The position numbers were made by a program, and so were the translations under genes. Of a stretch of 64,000 nt of DNA, positions 35,386-44,727 are shown piece after piece (position 1 is the stretch's first letter; every line of letters starts with the position of its first letter). The stretch is from Bacteroidota bacterium (lineage in GTDB: Bacteria; Bacteroidota; Bacteroidia; AKYH767-A; JAHEYN01). Location: contig JAHEYN010000006.1 of assembly GCA_023251555.1 (NCBI GenBank), positions 1 through 64,000 of the forward strand, given 5' to 3'. The notes under the pieces are model-generated. The model was not told the DNA's origin and did no database searches. It saw only the letters and a program-made list of their open reading frames with translations.

Positions 35386-35748
35386 ATGGGAGAATACAAT
35401 GACCTTGGAAAGAGGGGGGAGGAGTTGGCTGCGGAGTATCTTGCCGGCAAAGGATACATCATCATGGAAATGAACTGGAGATACGGGCGGGAGGAGATTG
35501 ACATCATTGCAAGGGACAAAAACATGGTGGTATTTGCCGAGGTGAAAACCCGTTCCGGATCTTTTATCCGTGCGCCCGAGTATGCGGTGAACAGGAGAAA
35601 GCAGCAGTTTCTCATACATGCTGCCAATGCCTATCTGCAGGCCAAGAGAATTGATCTTGAAGCACGCTTTGATATTGTCTGTGTGATTATCCGCGGACAT
35701 ACTTCAGAAGTGGGGCACATTGAGGAGGCGTTTAACCCTGTCTGCTGA
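35386..35748 (+). CDS. YraN/UPF0102 family nuclease-like protein
   Basis: The protein has 120 residues, the normal family length. The restriction-endonuclease-like core is visible: GKRGEELAAEYLAGKGY at the start, then N.RYGREEIDIIARD with Glu/Asp, VVFAEVKTRSG with the E-x-K catalytic-type pair, and AVNRRKQQ. YraN proteins are widespread; the nuclease role is inferred from the fold and no substrate is settled. Probably co-transcribed with the LD-carboxypeptidase gene upstream. Confidence 0.93.
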   Translation: MGEYNDLGKRGEELAAEYLAGKGYIIMEMNWRYGREEIDIIARDKNMVVFAEVKTRSGSFIRAPEYAVNRRKQQFLIHAANAYLQAKRIDLEARFDIVCVIIRGHTSEVGHIEEAFNPVC

Positions 35749-35764
35749 GATTGTTTGTTAATTA

Positions 35765-37837
35765 TCACTCTTTAATGATTTTTTTGATTGTCGCTCCTGC
35801 TGAACTTTTTAATTGTAGAAAATAAATTCCAGTCTCCAAATTGTCTGTTTTTACAATTGTCTGCGAGGAATTAATTGGAATGCTTTGCAGCAATTGACCC
35901 TGTAAATTATAAATTGAAGCGGTAGCGTTTTTGAATTCCGCTGTTTTAACTATAAATTGGTTCGTTACAGGATTTGGGTAAACAACTGTGTTTGTGGAAT
36001 TACCAACAAAAGACAAACCGGCAATCGTAACTGGATAACAGTTTGAAGTGTCCATGCAACTATTTTGAGTAACTATAACTGCATAATTCCCATTTTGAGA
36101 AGGTGAAAATGTTTGATTTGTTTCACCGGTAATTATTTGCATGGCCGGACAAATAACCCATTGATAAGATGCAGGGGTTGCATTTGCCGTTAGTGTAGAA
36201 TTATTAACCGTTAGGGATATATCTACAGGATTAACTGTAACGGTTTTCGGTGTTGAAGTTGCGGAACATCCGTTTCCATCAGTTACAGTTACCGAGTAAA
36301 CTCCAGCGCTATATACATTAATGCTTTGTGTGGTTGCGTTGTTGCTCCATAGATAAGAACTTGCTCCACTTGTGGTAAGTGTCACTGAATCACCCTGACA
36401 GAAAGTTGTCGATCCACCCGGTGTGATGGTTGGAGGTAGCAGATTGCAATCATTAATTTGGGCTACAAAAACATCTTCGCTGCCAACATTGGTCAGCGAG
36501 TTGGATCCAAAAGCAAGGGAAGGACTAATAAAATATCCTGTTATATTAACTGCGCCTCCCTTTGCAGTACAAATCCCATAACCTCGGTCAAAATCCGTTC
36601 CACCTGCACTTTTTACCCATAGTACACTCCCCCCTGCGTCATATTTTGCAACAAAAATATCCGGTATGTCGTTCGACGAAGATGCATTGATTAATGTTGT
36701 GCTGCCAATTGTTAAAGAAGGGCTTCTAAAGGAGCCAGTAACATAGATGTTATTAACTGCATCAGCAGAAATAGCGAAACCTACGTCGCCCTTTGCTCCG
36801 CCCGCACTTTTTGCCCAAAGCACATTGCCGGATAGATCATATTGGGCTATAAAAATGTCTGGACCACCAGAAGAGGTTAAAGAGGTACTTCCAAAAGCAG
36901 AAGTGGAACTTGAAAACTCTCCTGTTATATAAATATTTCCGTTCGCATCAGTTGTAATACCAAAGCCATCCTCATTAGCAGATCCTCCGACCCCTCTTTC
37001 CCATATCTCGTTTCCATTAGCAGCATATTTCACTATAAAAACATCAGATCCTCCGGCATTGCTTAAGCCACCAAAATCAGTTGAGGAATAATTACCTGTT
37101 ATATACACATTCCCGTTTAAATCAGTAACTATGGCCTTGCCATCATCATTAGAAGTTCCTCCCTTGCTTTTTGCCCATAACACATTGCCGGTGGAATCAT
37201 ATTTTACGGTAAAAACTTCAAATAAACCAGCTCCGGTAAAATTGTTATTTAATGTTGTACTACCGAAGGAAACATACATACTCCTAAAATATCCTGTTAT
37301 AAAAACATTTCCATTGGGATCCGTTGTAACGGCTTTTCCTTCATCAGGGTCTGTTCCACCTGCACTTTTAGCCCAAAGCTCATTACCATTTGCATCATAT
37401 TTAACTATAAAAATATCGGCACATCCAGATGAACAACTACCACCTGCATTGTTTAATACATAGCTTCCAAAAGTTATAGAAGAACTCCTAAAAGATCCTG
37501 TTACATACACATTCCCGTTCTTATCTGTACAGATTCCATATCCCATATCAATACCAGTACTTGTTCCAACAGCTGTTTTTGCCCACAACACATTTCCGGT
37601 TGAATTATATTTAACCACAAAAATGTTCCTTAAGCCTGATCTGATTACAGTACTGCCTCCAAAGATTATGGAAGAGCTTTCAAAATAACCCGTGACATAA
37701 ACATTGCCATTGGAATCGGTGGCAATAGCATTCCCTACATCTGAACTTGTACCATCTGCGCTTTCTGCCCATTGCCAGGTTTGTGCGTTTGCAATTCCGC
37801 AAACTGCGAGAATTATTACGAGTAATTTTGTTTTCAT
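35765..37837 (-). CDS. SBBP-repeat beta-propeller T9SS type A cargo, A+T-rich
   Basis: The protein has 690 residues. The ATG at 37837 gives MKTKLLVIILAVCGIANAQ as a signal peptide; the longer frame up to 37900 is rejected. About seven SBBP-type repeats of 58-65 residues follow (to about 440). Their pattern is D.NGNVYVTG.F.S....FGS, then D.F..KYD..GN.LWAKSAGG. An Ig-like domain follows (about 480-560: FCQGDSVTLTTSGASSYLW) and a C-terminal T9SS domain (about 615-690: VVYPNPVTNQFIV to TIKKIIKE). Unlike the two ENKGQ-SBBP genes, it lacks the ENKGQ domain. It is visibly richer in A+T than the genes on either side, as is the next gene, suggesting acquisition. Confidence 0.88.
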   Translation of the reverse strand: MKTKLLVIILAVCGIANAQTWQWAESADGTSSDVGNAIATDSNGNVYVTGYFESSSIIFGGSTVIRSGLRNIFVVKYNSTGNVLWAKTAVGTSTGIDMGYGICTDKNGNVYVTGSFRSSSITFGSYVLNNAGGSCSSGCADIFIVKYDANGNELWAKSAGGTDPDEGKAVTTDPNGNVFITGYFRSMYVSFGSTTLNNNFTGAGLFEVFTVKYDSTGNVLWAKSKGGTSNDDGKAIVTDLNGNVYITGNYSSTDFGGLSNAGGSDVFIVKYAANGNEIWERGVGGSANEDGFGITTDANGNIYITGEFSSSTSAFGSTSLTSSGGPDIFIAQYDLSGNVLWAKSAGGAKGDVGFAISADAVNNIYVTGSFRSPSLTIGSTTLINASSSNDIPDIFVAKYDAGGSVLWVKSAGGTDFDRGYGICTAKGGAVNITGYFISPSLAFGSNSLTNVGSEDVFVAQINDCNLLPPTITPGGSTTFCQGDSVTLTTSGASSYLWSNNATTQSINVYSAGVYSVTVTDGNGCSATSTPKTVTVNPVDISLTVNNSTLTANATPASYQWVICPAMQIITGETNQTFSPSQNGNYAVIVTQNSCMDTSNCYPVTIAGLSFVGNSTNTVVYPNPVTNQFIVKTAEFKNATASIYNLQGQLLQSIPINSSQTIVKTDNLETGIYFLQLKSSAGATIKKIIKE

Positions 37838-38083
37838 TTTATTTTTTTTACTGATTTGTATTCGCTTCAAACCGTTGCTTCTGGTCATCTTCATAATCAA
37901 GCACTACTTTGCTCATGTACGAAGACATTTTCTTATCAATAGGATTACTTGCCAATCGTTTATATTTAAAAGATATGTCTTCATCCTTAACTTTTTGTGC
38001 AGAACCGAAGTTACAATTTTATTTTACCACTGCAACCCGCATAATCACAAAGCCCCTGGCAGCAGTATTTTTGTCCATTTTTC

Positions 38084-39205
38084 TTATTTCTCCATTTGTC
38101 CTGCATCCTCCCACCATTTCGTAAAATTTTGTGTTGTGTTATTATAGTAAACTATCTCGCCAATTTTTGGGGTAAGTGTCCGAAGATGAATACTGTCACT
38201 CAACTTTGTAAAGCGTGCCAACGGTTCATCCCAAGCGTGTGAGGATATAGAAAATTTTCCTGAATGTATCGGCATTACTTGTTTTGCATGCAACTCCTGT
38301 GCTATTTTTATTGTTTCTTCGGGAAACGCATGAACATGTTGCCACATTTTATTGTATTGTCCGTTTTCAAGAAAAGCGAGGTCAAACGGACCAAATTGTT
38401 TGCCTATGTCAGCAAAATGACTGCCGTAACCGCCATCGCAGCCCATGAAAATTTTAAAGTCGGGTGTTTGTAACACATAGGAAGTCCAAAGAGATTGGTT
38501 TCGTTTCAGTGTTCTGCCTGAAAAATGTCTTGCCGTAACAGTATGCAATGTGCTTTGGTTTGCAATTGGAATAGTTTCATTCCAATCTTTTTCAATTATT
38601 TTATTTTTGTCGAAGCCCCAGTGTTCAAAATGAGCACCCACACCCAACGGACAAATTACGGTATCAATCTTATTTCGCAGGGCAGTCACGGTTTTATAAT
38701 CAAGATGGTCATAATGATCGTGAGTTATGAGTAAATAATTAATATTTGGGATATCATCGGGTGTATAAATATTTGTTCCTTTGAATGCCTTACCGAAAAA
38801 TGATACAGGCGAAGCGTGTCCGCTTAAAACGGGGTCAATAAGAAACCGGTTGCCATTTACTTGAAGCAAATAGGAAGAATGACCGAACCATACAAATATG
38901 TTATCAGCAGAATTTATTTCTTTCAGGTTGGTTTTAATAGCAGGTATTTCAGCAGTTGGAGTTGTCCGATTCCCTGTGCGTTTTGCAATTTCCTTTATCA
39001 CTTTGAGAAAACTTGCATTGGTTAAAAAGGGCGTAGGTTCAATATTTTGAAATCTTCCGTCTTTGTGGTCAGGCGAGTGTTTTATTAATTCCATGCGTTC
39101 ACCTGAAGGTAGCTTTCCAAATTGCGGTAGTCGTATGAAGGCACAGGCTGAAATGGCAATCAGAATTGTCATTAGCAGTAGAGCAATTGTCATTTTTCTT
39201 TTCAT
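38084..39205 (-). CDS. Metallo-beta-lactamase-fold hydrolase, probable lipoprotein (NAPE-PLD/UlaG-like)
   Basis: The protein has 373 residues. The N-terminus MKRKMTIALLLMTILIAISA followed by Cys21 is a likely lipoprotein signal. The metal-binding motif HDHYDH occurs in LLITHDHYDHLDY, with further ligands in VTARHFSGR, MGCDGGYG and PIHSGKFS. The order matches the large NAPE-phospholipase-D-like / UlaG-like branch of the fold, whose members hydrolyse phosphodiesters or lactones. The substrate cannot be assigned. It is as A+T-rich as the neighbouring SBBP gene and reads on the same strand, 246 bases upstream of it. No clear promoter is seen. Confidence 0.9.
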   Translation of the reverse strand: MKRKMTIALLLMTILIAISACAFIRLPQFGKLPSGERMELIKHSPDHKDGRFQNIEPTPFLTNASFLKVIKEIAKRTGNRTTPTAEIPAIKTNLKEINSADNIFVWFGHSSYLLQVNGNRFLIDPVLSGHASPVSFFGKAFKGTNIYTPDDIPNINYLLITHDHYDHLDYKTVTALRNKIDTVICPLGVGAHFEHWGFDKNKIIEKDWNETIPIANQSTLHTVTARHFSGRTLKRNQSLWTSYVLQTPDFKIFMGCDGGYGSHFADIGKQFGPFDLAFLENGQYNKMWQHVHAFPEETIKIAQELHAKQVMPIHSGKFSISSHAWDEPLARFTKLSDSIHLRTLTPKIGEIVYYNNTTQNFTKWWEDAGQMEK

Positions 39206-39505
39206 CTTTCATTGCTGTCATTTTCCTGATTGTTCAGTTTTTATAGTTGTTGTCAAGCGAAGGACAGTCCCCCGTTGACTTTACAAACTGTCTGGATGCA
39301 CGGTCGTTCAACATTGCTGGTAACAATTAATTATCATCTACAAATATAACCCATAACAGCCTATATCCCGCACATATTATGGATTATCACGCAATGCAGA
39401 GGTGGATATATGCGGGCTTAGATATCGGGCTTGTCAAGGTCATATCGTTGGTATTTCCATTGAAAGGATAACGCCTGACAAGTCCATTAGTTGGCAGTTT
39501 CTTAA
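39206..39505. other. Gap between the metallo-beta-lactamase-fold gene and threonine dehydrogenase
   Basis: These 300 bases carry no gene. GACAGT and ACTGTC form a short inverted repeat around 39257-39287. I looked for an integron attC site and did not find convincing paired core sites. A promoter -7 element follows at 39506. Confidence 0.45.
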
Positions 39506-39514
39506 TATCTTTGC
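39506..39514 (+). promoter_or_regulatory. Bacteroidota -7 promoter element for the threonine dehydrogenase gene
   Basis: TATCTTTGC matches TAnnTTTGY exactly, 24 bases upstream of the ATG at 39538. Confidence 0.6.
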
Positions 39515-39537
39515 ATCTCAAATGCATTGGTACGATA

Positions 39538-40491
39538 ATGAAAGAAAACATACTGGTTATAGGTTCTTCAGGGCAGATCGGGACAGAACTTCTTACTGAG
39601 CTGAGAAAACTGGCAGGTGATGACCACGTCATTGCTGCCGATATTAAAGATCCCGGCACCGGGGGGCTTTTTGAAACGCTTGATGTACTGGACGGGCACC
39701 GCCTGCTCTCCATTGTGAAAAAACACAGGATTACACAGGTGTACCTCCTTGCTGCATTGCTTTCGGCCACGGCAGAGAAAAATATGAAACTTGGCTGGAA
39801 GCTTAACATGGAGGGTTTGTTCAATGTGCTTGACATTGCCCGTGAAAATGGGATCAGCAAAATATTCTGGCCCAGTTCCATTGCTGTTTTCGGGCCCGGC
39901 ACCCCGCGGAAAAACACTCCCCAGCATACCATCATGGATCCTTCTACTGTATACGGGATAAGCAAACTTGCAGGAGAGCGCTGGTGTGAATATTATTTCC
40001 TTCGTTTCGGACTGGATATAAGAAGCATCCGCTACCCGGGGCTTATTGGATACAAGTCGGCCCCGGGAGGCGGCACCACCGACTATGCTGTGCATATATT
40101 TCATGAAGCGGTTATCAGGAAAAGGTATGAGTGCTTTCTCCATGAAAACACCATGCTGCCCATGATGTACATGCCTGATGCCATCAAGGCAACTATTGAC
40201 CTGATGAATGCCCCGGCAGAAAAAATCAACATACGATCTTCGTATAATGTGGCGGGGATGAGCTTTTCACCCCTGGAGATTGCGGCGGCCATACAAAAAC
40301 ATATTCCTGAATTTGAGTGTACTTACAAGCCTGACTACCGGCAGAAAATCGCCGAATCATGGCCCGAAAGTATTGACGACACTGCTGCACGCAATGACTG
40401 GAACTGGCGCCCGTCTTATGACCTGCACAGTATGACCGGGGATATGATTGAAAACATATCTCTTTTAAATGAAAAAAAAGTAACTTTATAA
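39538..40491 (+). CDS. SDR-type L-threonine 3-dehydrogenase (NAD-dependent epimerase family)
   Basis: The protein has 317 residues. The ATG at 39538 gives MKENILVIGSSGQIGTELLT, with the Rossmann loop GSSGQIG; an in-frame ATG at 39511 overlaps the promoter and is rejected. The active-site pair is the Tyr and Lys of YGISKLAGE (YxxxK). Further family signatures are FWPSSIAVFGP, RYPGLIGYKSAPGGGTTDYA and MMYMPDAI. This combination identifies the short-chain-type threonine dehydrogenase common in Bacteroidota, which oxidises threonine to 2-amino-3-oxobutyrate, rather than a zinc-dependent Tdh or a sugar epimerase. No 2-amino-3-oxobutyrate ligase gene (kbl) is adjacent. Confidence 0.92.
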   Translation: MKENILVIGSSGQIGTELLTELRKLAGDDHVIAADIKDPGTGGLFETLDVLDGHRLLSIVKKHRITQVYLLAALLSATAEKNMKLGWKLNMEGLFNVLDIARENGISKIFWPSSIAVFGPGTPRKNTPQHTIMDPSTVYGISKLAGERWCEYYFLRFGLDIRSIRYPGLIGYKSAPGGGTTDYAVHIFHEAVIRKRYECFLHENTMLPMMYMPDAIKATIDLMNAPAEKINIRSSYNVAGMSFSPLEIAAAIQKHIPEFECTYKPDYRQKIAESWPESIDDTAARNDWNWRPSYDLHSMTGDMIENISLLNEKKVTL

Positions 40492-40520
40492 AATATGAAT
40501 ATCAGGAACAGCCTCTTAAA

Positions 40521-40552
40521 TTTTGTTAACTGCCGATTTGTTCCTAAACTTG
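40521..40552 (+). promoter_or_regulatory. Promoter of the MORN-repeat gene
   Basis: TTTTG (40521-40525), 19-base spacer, TAAACTTG (40545-40552), with one mismatch to TAnnTTTG. The ATG at 40572 is 20 bases downstream. Confidence 0.55.
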
Positions 40553-40571
40553 TATTGTGATCAAATATAAG

Positions 40572-41456
40572 ATGAAGTCCCTTTCGTTTCTTTTTTTGCT
40601 TGTTTTGTTTGCAGGTGCTGCCAGTGCGCAGTCGTTCGAAATATATAACAACGATACTGTTAACCGTATGGATGAGAACTCCCAGCGTATAGGTCACTGG
40701 GTTGTCTTCAACAGGACTAAAAAACTTCCTGACTACGCACCTGACCAGGTGGTGGAAGAGGGTGATTATGTGAGTGGCAAAAAGGAAGGCATCTGGAAAC
40801 AATACTGGAACAACGGGAAAGTAAAAAGTGAAATTACCTATAAGGGCAACCTTCAGATGGGGTATGCAAAAATCTACTACAAAAACGGGACGGTATCGGA
40901 AGAAGGCATCTGGCTGAACGGGAAATGGGAGGGAAATTATAAATACTATTATGAGAACGGGCAGGTATCCCACGACTGGAATTTTGTGGGAGGCAAGCGG
41001 GAAGGCGTCCAGAAATATTACTTTGAGAATGGACAGATCAACTATGATGGAGAATGGAAAAATGGCGCAGAGAACGGGGTTTTAAAAGAATATAACGAAG
41101 AAGGCCAGCTTGTGGCTGAAAAAGCTTTCAATGACGGCAAGATGGATGAGGCGCAGTCAAAGTTTTACACTCCTCCTCCCGTCAGTAAAAAAGAAGATAA
41201 GCAGGAGAACCCCGACACACAGCAGCAGACTATTATAACTGAAGAGAAGAAAGAACAGCCGGTGGGCCTGTTCACAGAAAGCGGTTATCATAAGCTTATG
41301 GGGCCGCACGGTGTTGCACGGGAAGGCACTTTTGACAAAGGGCACCTGGTGGATGGTAAAATTTATCAGTATTCCTCTGCCGGAAAGCTCCTGAAAACAA
41401 TCATCTACAAAAAGGGAGAAGTTTCTCAGGTGATTGAGGAGAAAGACGCGAAGTAA
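40572..41456 (+). CDS. Exported MORN-repeat protein (YwqK-like)
   Basis: The protein has 294 residues. The ATG at 40572 gives MKSLSFLFLLVLFAGAASAQ as a signal peptide. At least five tandem MORN-type motifs of about 22 residues lie between about 60 and 185: GKKEGIWKQYWNNGK, YAKIYYKNGTVSEEG, GNYKYYYENGQVS, GVQKYYFENGQIN and GVLKEYNEEGQLV. A charged KKEDKQENPD linker separates a final repeat. Similar proteins are called YwqK-family antitoxins in databases, but in Bacteroidota these exported copies are usually not part of a toxin pair, and no toxin is next to it. The role is unknown. cysS follows after 38 bases. Confidence 0.88.
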   Translation: MKSLSFLFLLVLFAGAASAQSFEIYNNDTVNRMDENSQRIGHWVVFNRTKKLPDYAPDQVVEEGDYVSGKKEGIWKQYWNNGKVKSEITYKGNLQMGYAKIYYKNGTVSEEGIWLNGKWEGNYKYYYENGQVSHDWNFVGGKREGVQKYYFENGQINYDGEWKNGAENGVLKEYNEEGQLVAEKAFNDGKMDEAQSKFYTPPPVSKKEDKQENPDTQQQTIITEEKKEQPVGLFTESGYHKLMGPHGVAREGTFDKGHLVDGKIYQYSSAGKLLKTIIYKKGEVSQVIEEKDAK

Positions 41457-41494
41457 AAGGCTTTTTTCTATCTTAGCAGCCTTATTTCCGGGGT

Positions 41495-42967
41495 ATGCGC
41501 AAACTCTTTCTGTACAACACACTCACTAGGAAAAAAGAACTTTTCGAACCCCTGGCTCCTCCGCATGTAGGGATGTACGTCTGCGGACCGACTGTATACG
41601 GGGATGCCCATCTCGGCCATGCGAAATCCTATGTTTCATTTGACCTTATTTACCGTTATCTCCTGCACCTGGGGTATAAAGTACGCTATGTGCAGAATAT
41701 CACAGATGTAGGCCATCTCACGGATGATGCTGATGCGGGAGAAGATAAAATACTGAAGCAGTCGCGCCTTGAAAAAGTTGAACCCATGGAAGTGGTGGAG
41801 CATTATATGGGAACCTATTACCGGGACATGGACAAGCTTAACGTGAAACGCCCTTCCATTGCCCCCCGCCCTTCCGGACATATTCCGGAACAGATAGAGG
41901 CAATCAGCATGCTCATCAGTAAAGGATATGCATACGAAGCTGCAGGGTCAGTTTATTTTGATGTTGCGGCTTATTCCAAAAACCATCAGTACGGGAAACT
42001 TTCGGGAAGAACGCTTGACGAGCTGGTGAGCGGATCCGCGGCGAGAGAGCTTGAAGGGCAGAAAGAAAAGCGCTCCCCTTATGATTTTGCCTTGTGGAAG
42101 AAGGCTCCTTCCGAGCACCTGATGAAATGGAAATCTCCGTGGGGAGAGGGTTTCCCGGGCTGGCATATTGAATGTACGGTCATGAGCCAGAAATACCTGG
42201 GGGAAACTTTCGATATACATGGAGGCGGGCTGGAGAATGCTTTTCCCCACCACGAGTGTGAGATTGCCCAGGCTGAGGCGGGTTGCGGAAAACCTTTCGC
42301 CAGGTACTGGCTCCATAATAATATGGTTACCATCAACGGGCAGAAGATGAGCAAATCACTCGGAAACGGGGTGTTCTGCCACGAATTGTTCTCCGGTAAA
42401 AATAAACTGCTGGCACAGGCATTCAGCCCTATGAGTGTAAGGTTCTTTATCCTGCAATCGCATTACCGCAGCACGCTCGACTTCTCCAACGATGCCCTGT
42501 TGGCAGCAGAAAAAGCTTTCCGGAAACTGATAAGCAGTTTTGTCCTCCTGGACAGGATTGACCCTTCTGGACAATCCTCATTCCCTGATATTAAAGACCT
42601 GCCGGAGAAATGCCATGAGGCAATGAGTGATGATTTCAACAGCGCAGTGCTCATCGCCCATCTTTTTGAAGCAGCAAAGATTATCAATTCCGCTTATGCG
42701 GGGCAGGGAACTTTAAGCCGTGAGGATATCGCTGTTCTCCGGAAAATGGGTACAGACTTTATCACGGATATCCTGGGCCTGAGTGAAGAAGAGAGGGGTG
42801 TTTCCGCTTCAGCCGATGGACTGGTAAAACTGCTGATCGAAATCAGGATGCAGGTCAAGGCAAAGAAAGACTATCTGCTTTCCGACCAGATACGTGACAA
42901 TCTGCTGCAACTCGGCATTAAAATAAAAGATGAAAAAGATGGCACTACCTGGACTTACGAGGCTTAG
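41495..42967 (+). CDS. cysS: Cysteinyl-tRNA synthetase
   Basis: The protein has 490 residues. It charges tRNA(Cys) in the cytoplasm. The class I motif HLGH is at 39-42 in [20 protein letters not shown], with zinc ligand Cys30. Other zinc ligands lie in [11 protein letters not shown] and [11 protein letters not shown], and KMSKSLGN is at about residue 284. The C-terminal anticodon domain is complete. Its last 38 bases overlap the start of the M28 peptidase gene, so the two are transcribed and probably translated together. Confidence 0.98.
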   Translation: MRKLFLYNTLTRKKELFEPLAPPHVGMYVCGPTVYGDAHLGHAKSYVSFDLIYRYLLHLGYKVRYVQNITDVGHLTDDADAGEDKILKQSRLEKVEPMEVVEHYMGTYYRDMDKLNVKRPSIAPRPSGHIPEQIEAISMLISKGYAYEAAGSVYFDVAAYSKNHQYGKLSGRTLDELVSGSAARELEGQKEKRSPYDFALWKKAPSEHLMKWKSPWGEGFPGWHIECTVMSQKYLGETFDIHGGGLENAFPHHECEIAQAEAGCGKPFARYWLHNNMVTINGQKMSKSLGNGVFCHELFSGKNKLLAQAFSPMSVRFFILQSHYRSTLDFSNDALLAAEKAFRKLISSFVLLDRIDPSGQSSFPDIKDLPEKCHEAMSDDFNSAVLIAHLFEAAKIINSAYAGQGTLSREDIAVLRKMGTDFITDILGLSEEERGVSASADGLVKLLIEIRMQVKAKKDYLLSDQIRDNLLQLGIKIKDEKDGTTWTYEA

Positions 42968-43925
42968 TGCTCTTCTCTTTTTCCCCCTTCTTTTTTTATT
43001 CTCCTGCCACCCCGGAAGTGAGAAGTCTCCCGCGGAAAAAAATATGGCAGCGCCTCTTAAAAAAACAGTGCCGGGTTTTAATGAAGACTCTGCCTATCAA
43101 TATACCGGGATGCAGGTAGCTTTTGGTCCGCGTGTTCCGGGAACCACCGCCCATGCGCGCTGTGCGGATTTTCTTAAGGGTAAAATGGAATCGTTAGGGA
43201 TGAACGTAATTCTGCAGACGGCACCCGTCATCACTTACGACGGCAAAAAATTCACCCTGAAAAACATTATTGCTTCTTTCCGGCCTGAAGTAAACAGCAG
43301 GATACTCCTCTGCGCCCACTGGGACACAAGGCCTTTTGCAGATGAGGACTCCATTGACCCGGATAAACCCTTTGATGCTGCAAATGACGGAGCCAGCGGG
43401 GTAGGAGTGCTGCTCGAAGTGGCCAGGCAGATCCGGCTTACACCTCCCGGCACAGGGATAGATTTTATTTTTTTCGACCTCGAAGATTACGGTCAGAGTC
43501 ATGATAATACCTCGTGGTGTTTGGGTTCGCAATACTGGTCTAAGAACCCTCATAAACAGGGTTACTTTGCCAACTACGGAATTCTTCTCGACATGATCGG
43601 AGCGGATAAGGCAGTTTTCCCGAAGGAAGCCAACTCAGTGGAGATGGCCTCATCTGTGGTGAACAAGGTTTGGAGTGCGGCTTCGAATGCGGGATATTCT
43701 GATTATTTCAGCCAGGAAGTGGTGAGTTTTGTCGGGGTGGATGACCATATCTACATCAATAAAATCGCCCTGGTGCCCTGCATTGATATAATTCATTACG
43801 ACCGTTCCACCATGGCTTTTGGTGATTATCACCACACCCACCGCGACAACATGTCGCTCATCAGCAAAAATACACTCAAAGCGGTGGGACAAACACTGCT
43901 GGAGGTGATTTATAACGAACAGTAA
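42930..43925 (+). CDS. M28 family zinc peptidase / glutaminyl-peptide cyclotransferase-like lipoprotein
   Basis: The protein has 331 residues. It starts inside the end of cysS (38 bases in, another frame). Its N-terminus ends LFSC, a lipobox with Cys26, so it is a lipoprotein. Metal and catalytic motifs of the M28/QC fold are present: LLCAHWDTRPFADED (His, Asp), NDGASGVGVLLEVA (Asp), DLEDYGQ (Glu), ILLDMIGA, and HYHHTHRDN (terminal His). The W-D-T and DLEDYG pattern is shared by bacterial glutaminyl cyclases that make pyroglutamate at N-termini, which is frequent on Bacteroidota exported proteins. Peptidase versus cyclase activity is not settled by sequence. Confidence 0.88.
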   Translation: MKKMALPGLTRLSALLFFPLLFLFSCHPGSEKSPAEKNMAAPLKKTVPGFNEDSAYQYTGMQVAFGPRVPGTTAHARCADFLKGKMESLGMNVILQTAPVITYDGKKFTLKNIIASFRPEVNSRILLCAHWDTRPFADEDSIDPDKPFDAANDGASGVGVLLEVARQIRLTPPGTGIDFIFFDLEDYGQSHDNTSWCLGSQYWSKNPHKQGYFANYGILLDMIGADKAVFPKEANSVEMASSVVNKVWSAASNAGYSDYFSQEVVSFVGVDDHIYINKIALVPCIDIIHYDRSTMAFGDYHHTHRDNMSLISKNTLKAVGQTLLEVIYNEQ

Positions 43926-43927
43926 CA

Positions 43928-44719
43928 GTGCTGAAAAAAATACTGGCAGCGGCATTGATAGCGCTTACGGCAAAATATGCGGCGGGGTCCTGTGCAGGCA
44001 ACTATCTTGCTGTTTATCCCCGTGCTATGCATATCTCTTCCAACCCCGCTTTCCTTATTGACTTCTCGGAAAAAGACTTCCGGCTGAGGAATGAAATCTC
44101 TCAAATCATCTTTACAGCCGTATCCGCAAAAGGAAGGCACATAAAACTTTTCCCGCTATCCGTTAATTTCTCAGGCACCATGGGACAGGTGTTCCTGAAG
44201 GCAGGGGGAGGGTTGCAAAGGGGCGATACTGTTTCAATTATCATTTCTCATGTGAATGGCGACAGCCTGGGGGGAATGACAAAAAATTTTGCAGCGAGGG
44301 TGGCAAGGTGTCAATGGGTTGTTGCTTTTAAACCTGACCGTAAAGCACCGCGTTGGGTAAGCGACAGCATTGGTTACAGTTTTAATGATATGCGCTCTTC
44401 CTCCGAGCCGGGGTATTCCATCCGCTTCAATCCCTGTGTTACCGATAATTCCCGGGTAAGTAACAATTACAGGATACAGGGTAAGGTTGTGCTTCCTTTA
44501 TTCTACGAAGTGACCCTCGCGAACGAAAAGTTCATATGCATGTCGGAAGCAGGAAGCTCCCCTTCCATGGATTACAGCATTTGCGGAAGTGATTTTTCGT
44601 TCGGGGCGGATACCTTGTACACAGCAGCAGTAAGGCCTGTTGATTCATCGGGAAATTTTGGACGTATTGAAAAAAGATTTATTTTTTCAATACCCGAGGA
44701 TTCCGGAGGCCAGAGATAA
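43928..44719 (+). CDS. Exported protein of unknown function, GTG start, coupled to the M28 gene
   Basis: The protein has 263 residues. The start is GTG at 43928, two bases after the stop of the M28 peptidase gene; this gives MLKKILAAALIALTAKYAAG, a signal peptide. I recognise no family. The mature part is beta-rich, with two pairs of cysteines (around 22 and 130, then 166 and 200), SIIISHVNGDS and RKAPRWVSDSIGYSFND. Translational coupling to the M28 gene suggests that the two act together in the envelope, but that is inference. It converges with sufU, 8 bases away. Confidence 0.7.
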   Translation: MLKKILAAALIALTAKYAAGSCAGNYLAVYPRAMHISSNPAFLIDFSEKDFRLRNEISQIIFTAVSAKGRHIKLFPLSVNFSGTMGQVFLKAGGGLQRGDTVSIIISHVNGDSLGGMTKNFAARVARCQWVVAFKPDRKAPRWVSDSIGYSFNDMRSSSEPGYSIRFNPCVTDNSRVSNNYRIQGKVVLPLFYEVTLANEKFICMSEAGSSPSMDYSICGSDFSFGADTLYTAAVRPVDSSGNFGRIEKRFIFSIPEDSGGQR

Positions 44720-44727
44720 TCCTGTTT

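Noticed and set aside
39240-39330. Possible integron attC site with a GTTCAAC-like core
   Set aside because: The paired core sites and spacing expected of attC are not there; only a six-base inverted repeat remains.
40572-41456. Toxin-antitoxin pair involving the YwqK-like MORN protein
   Set aside because: The protein has a signal peptide and no toxin gene is next to it; cysS follows.
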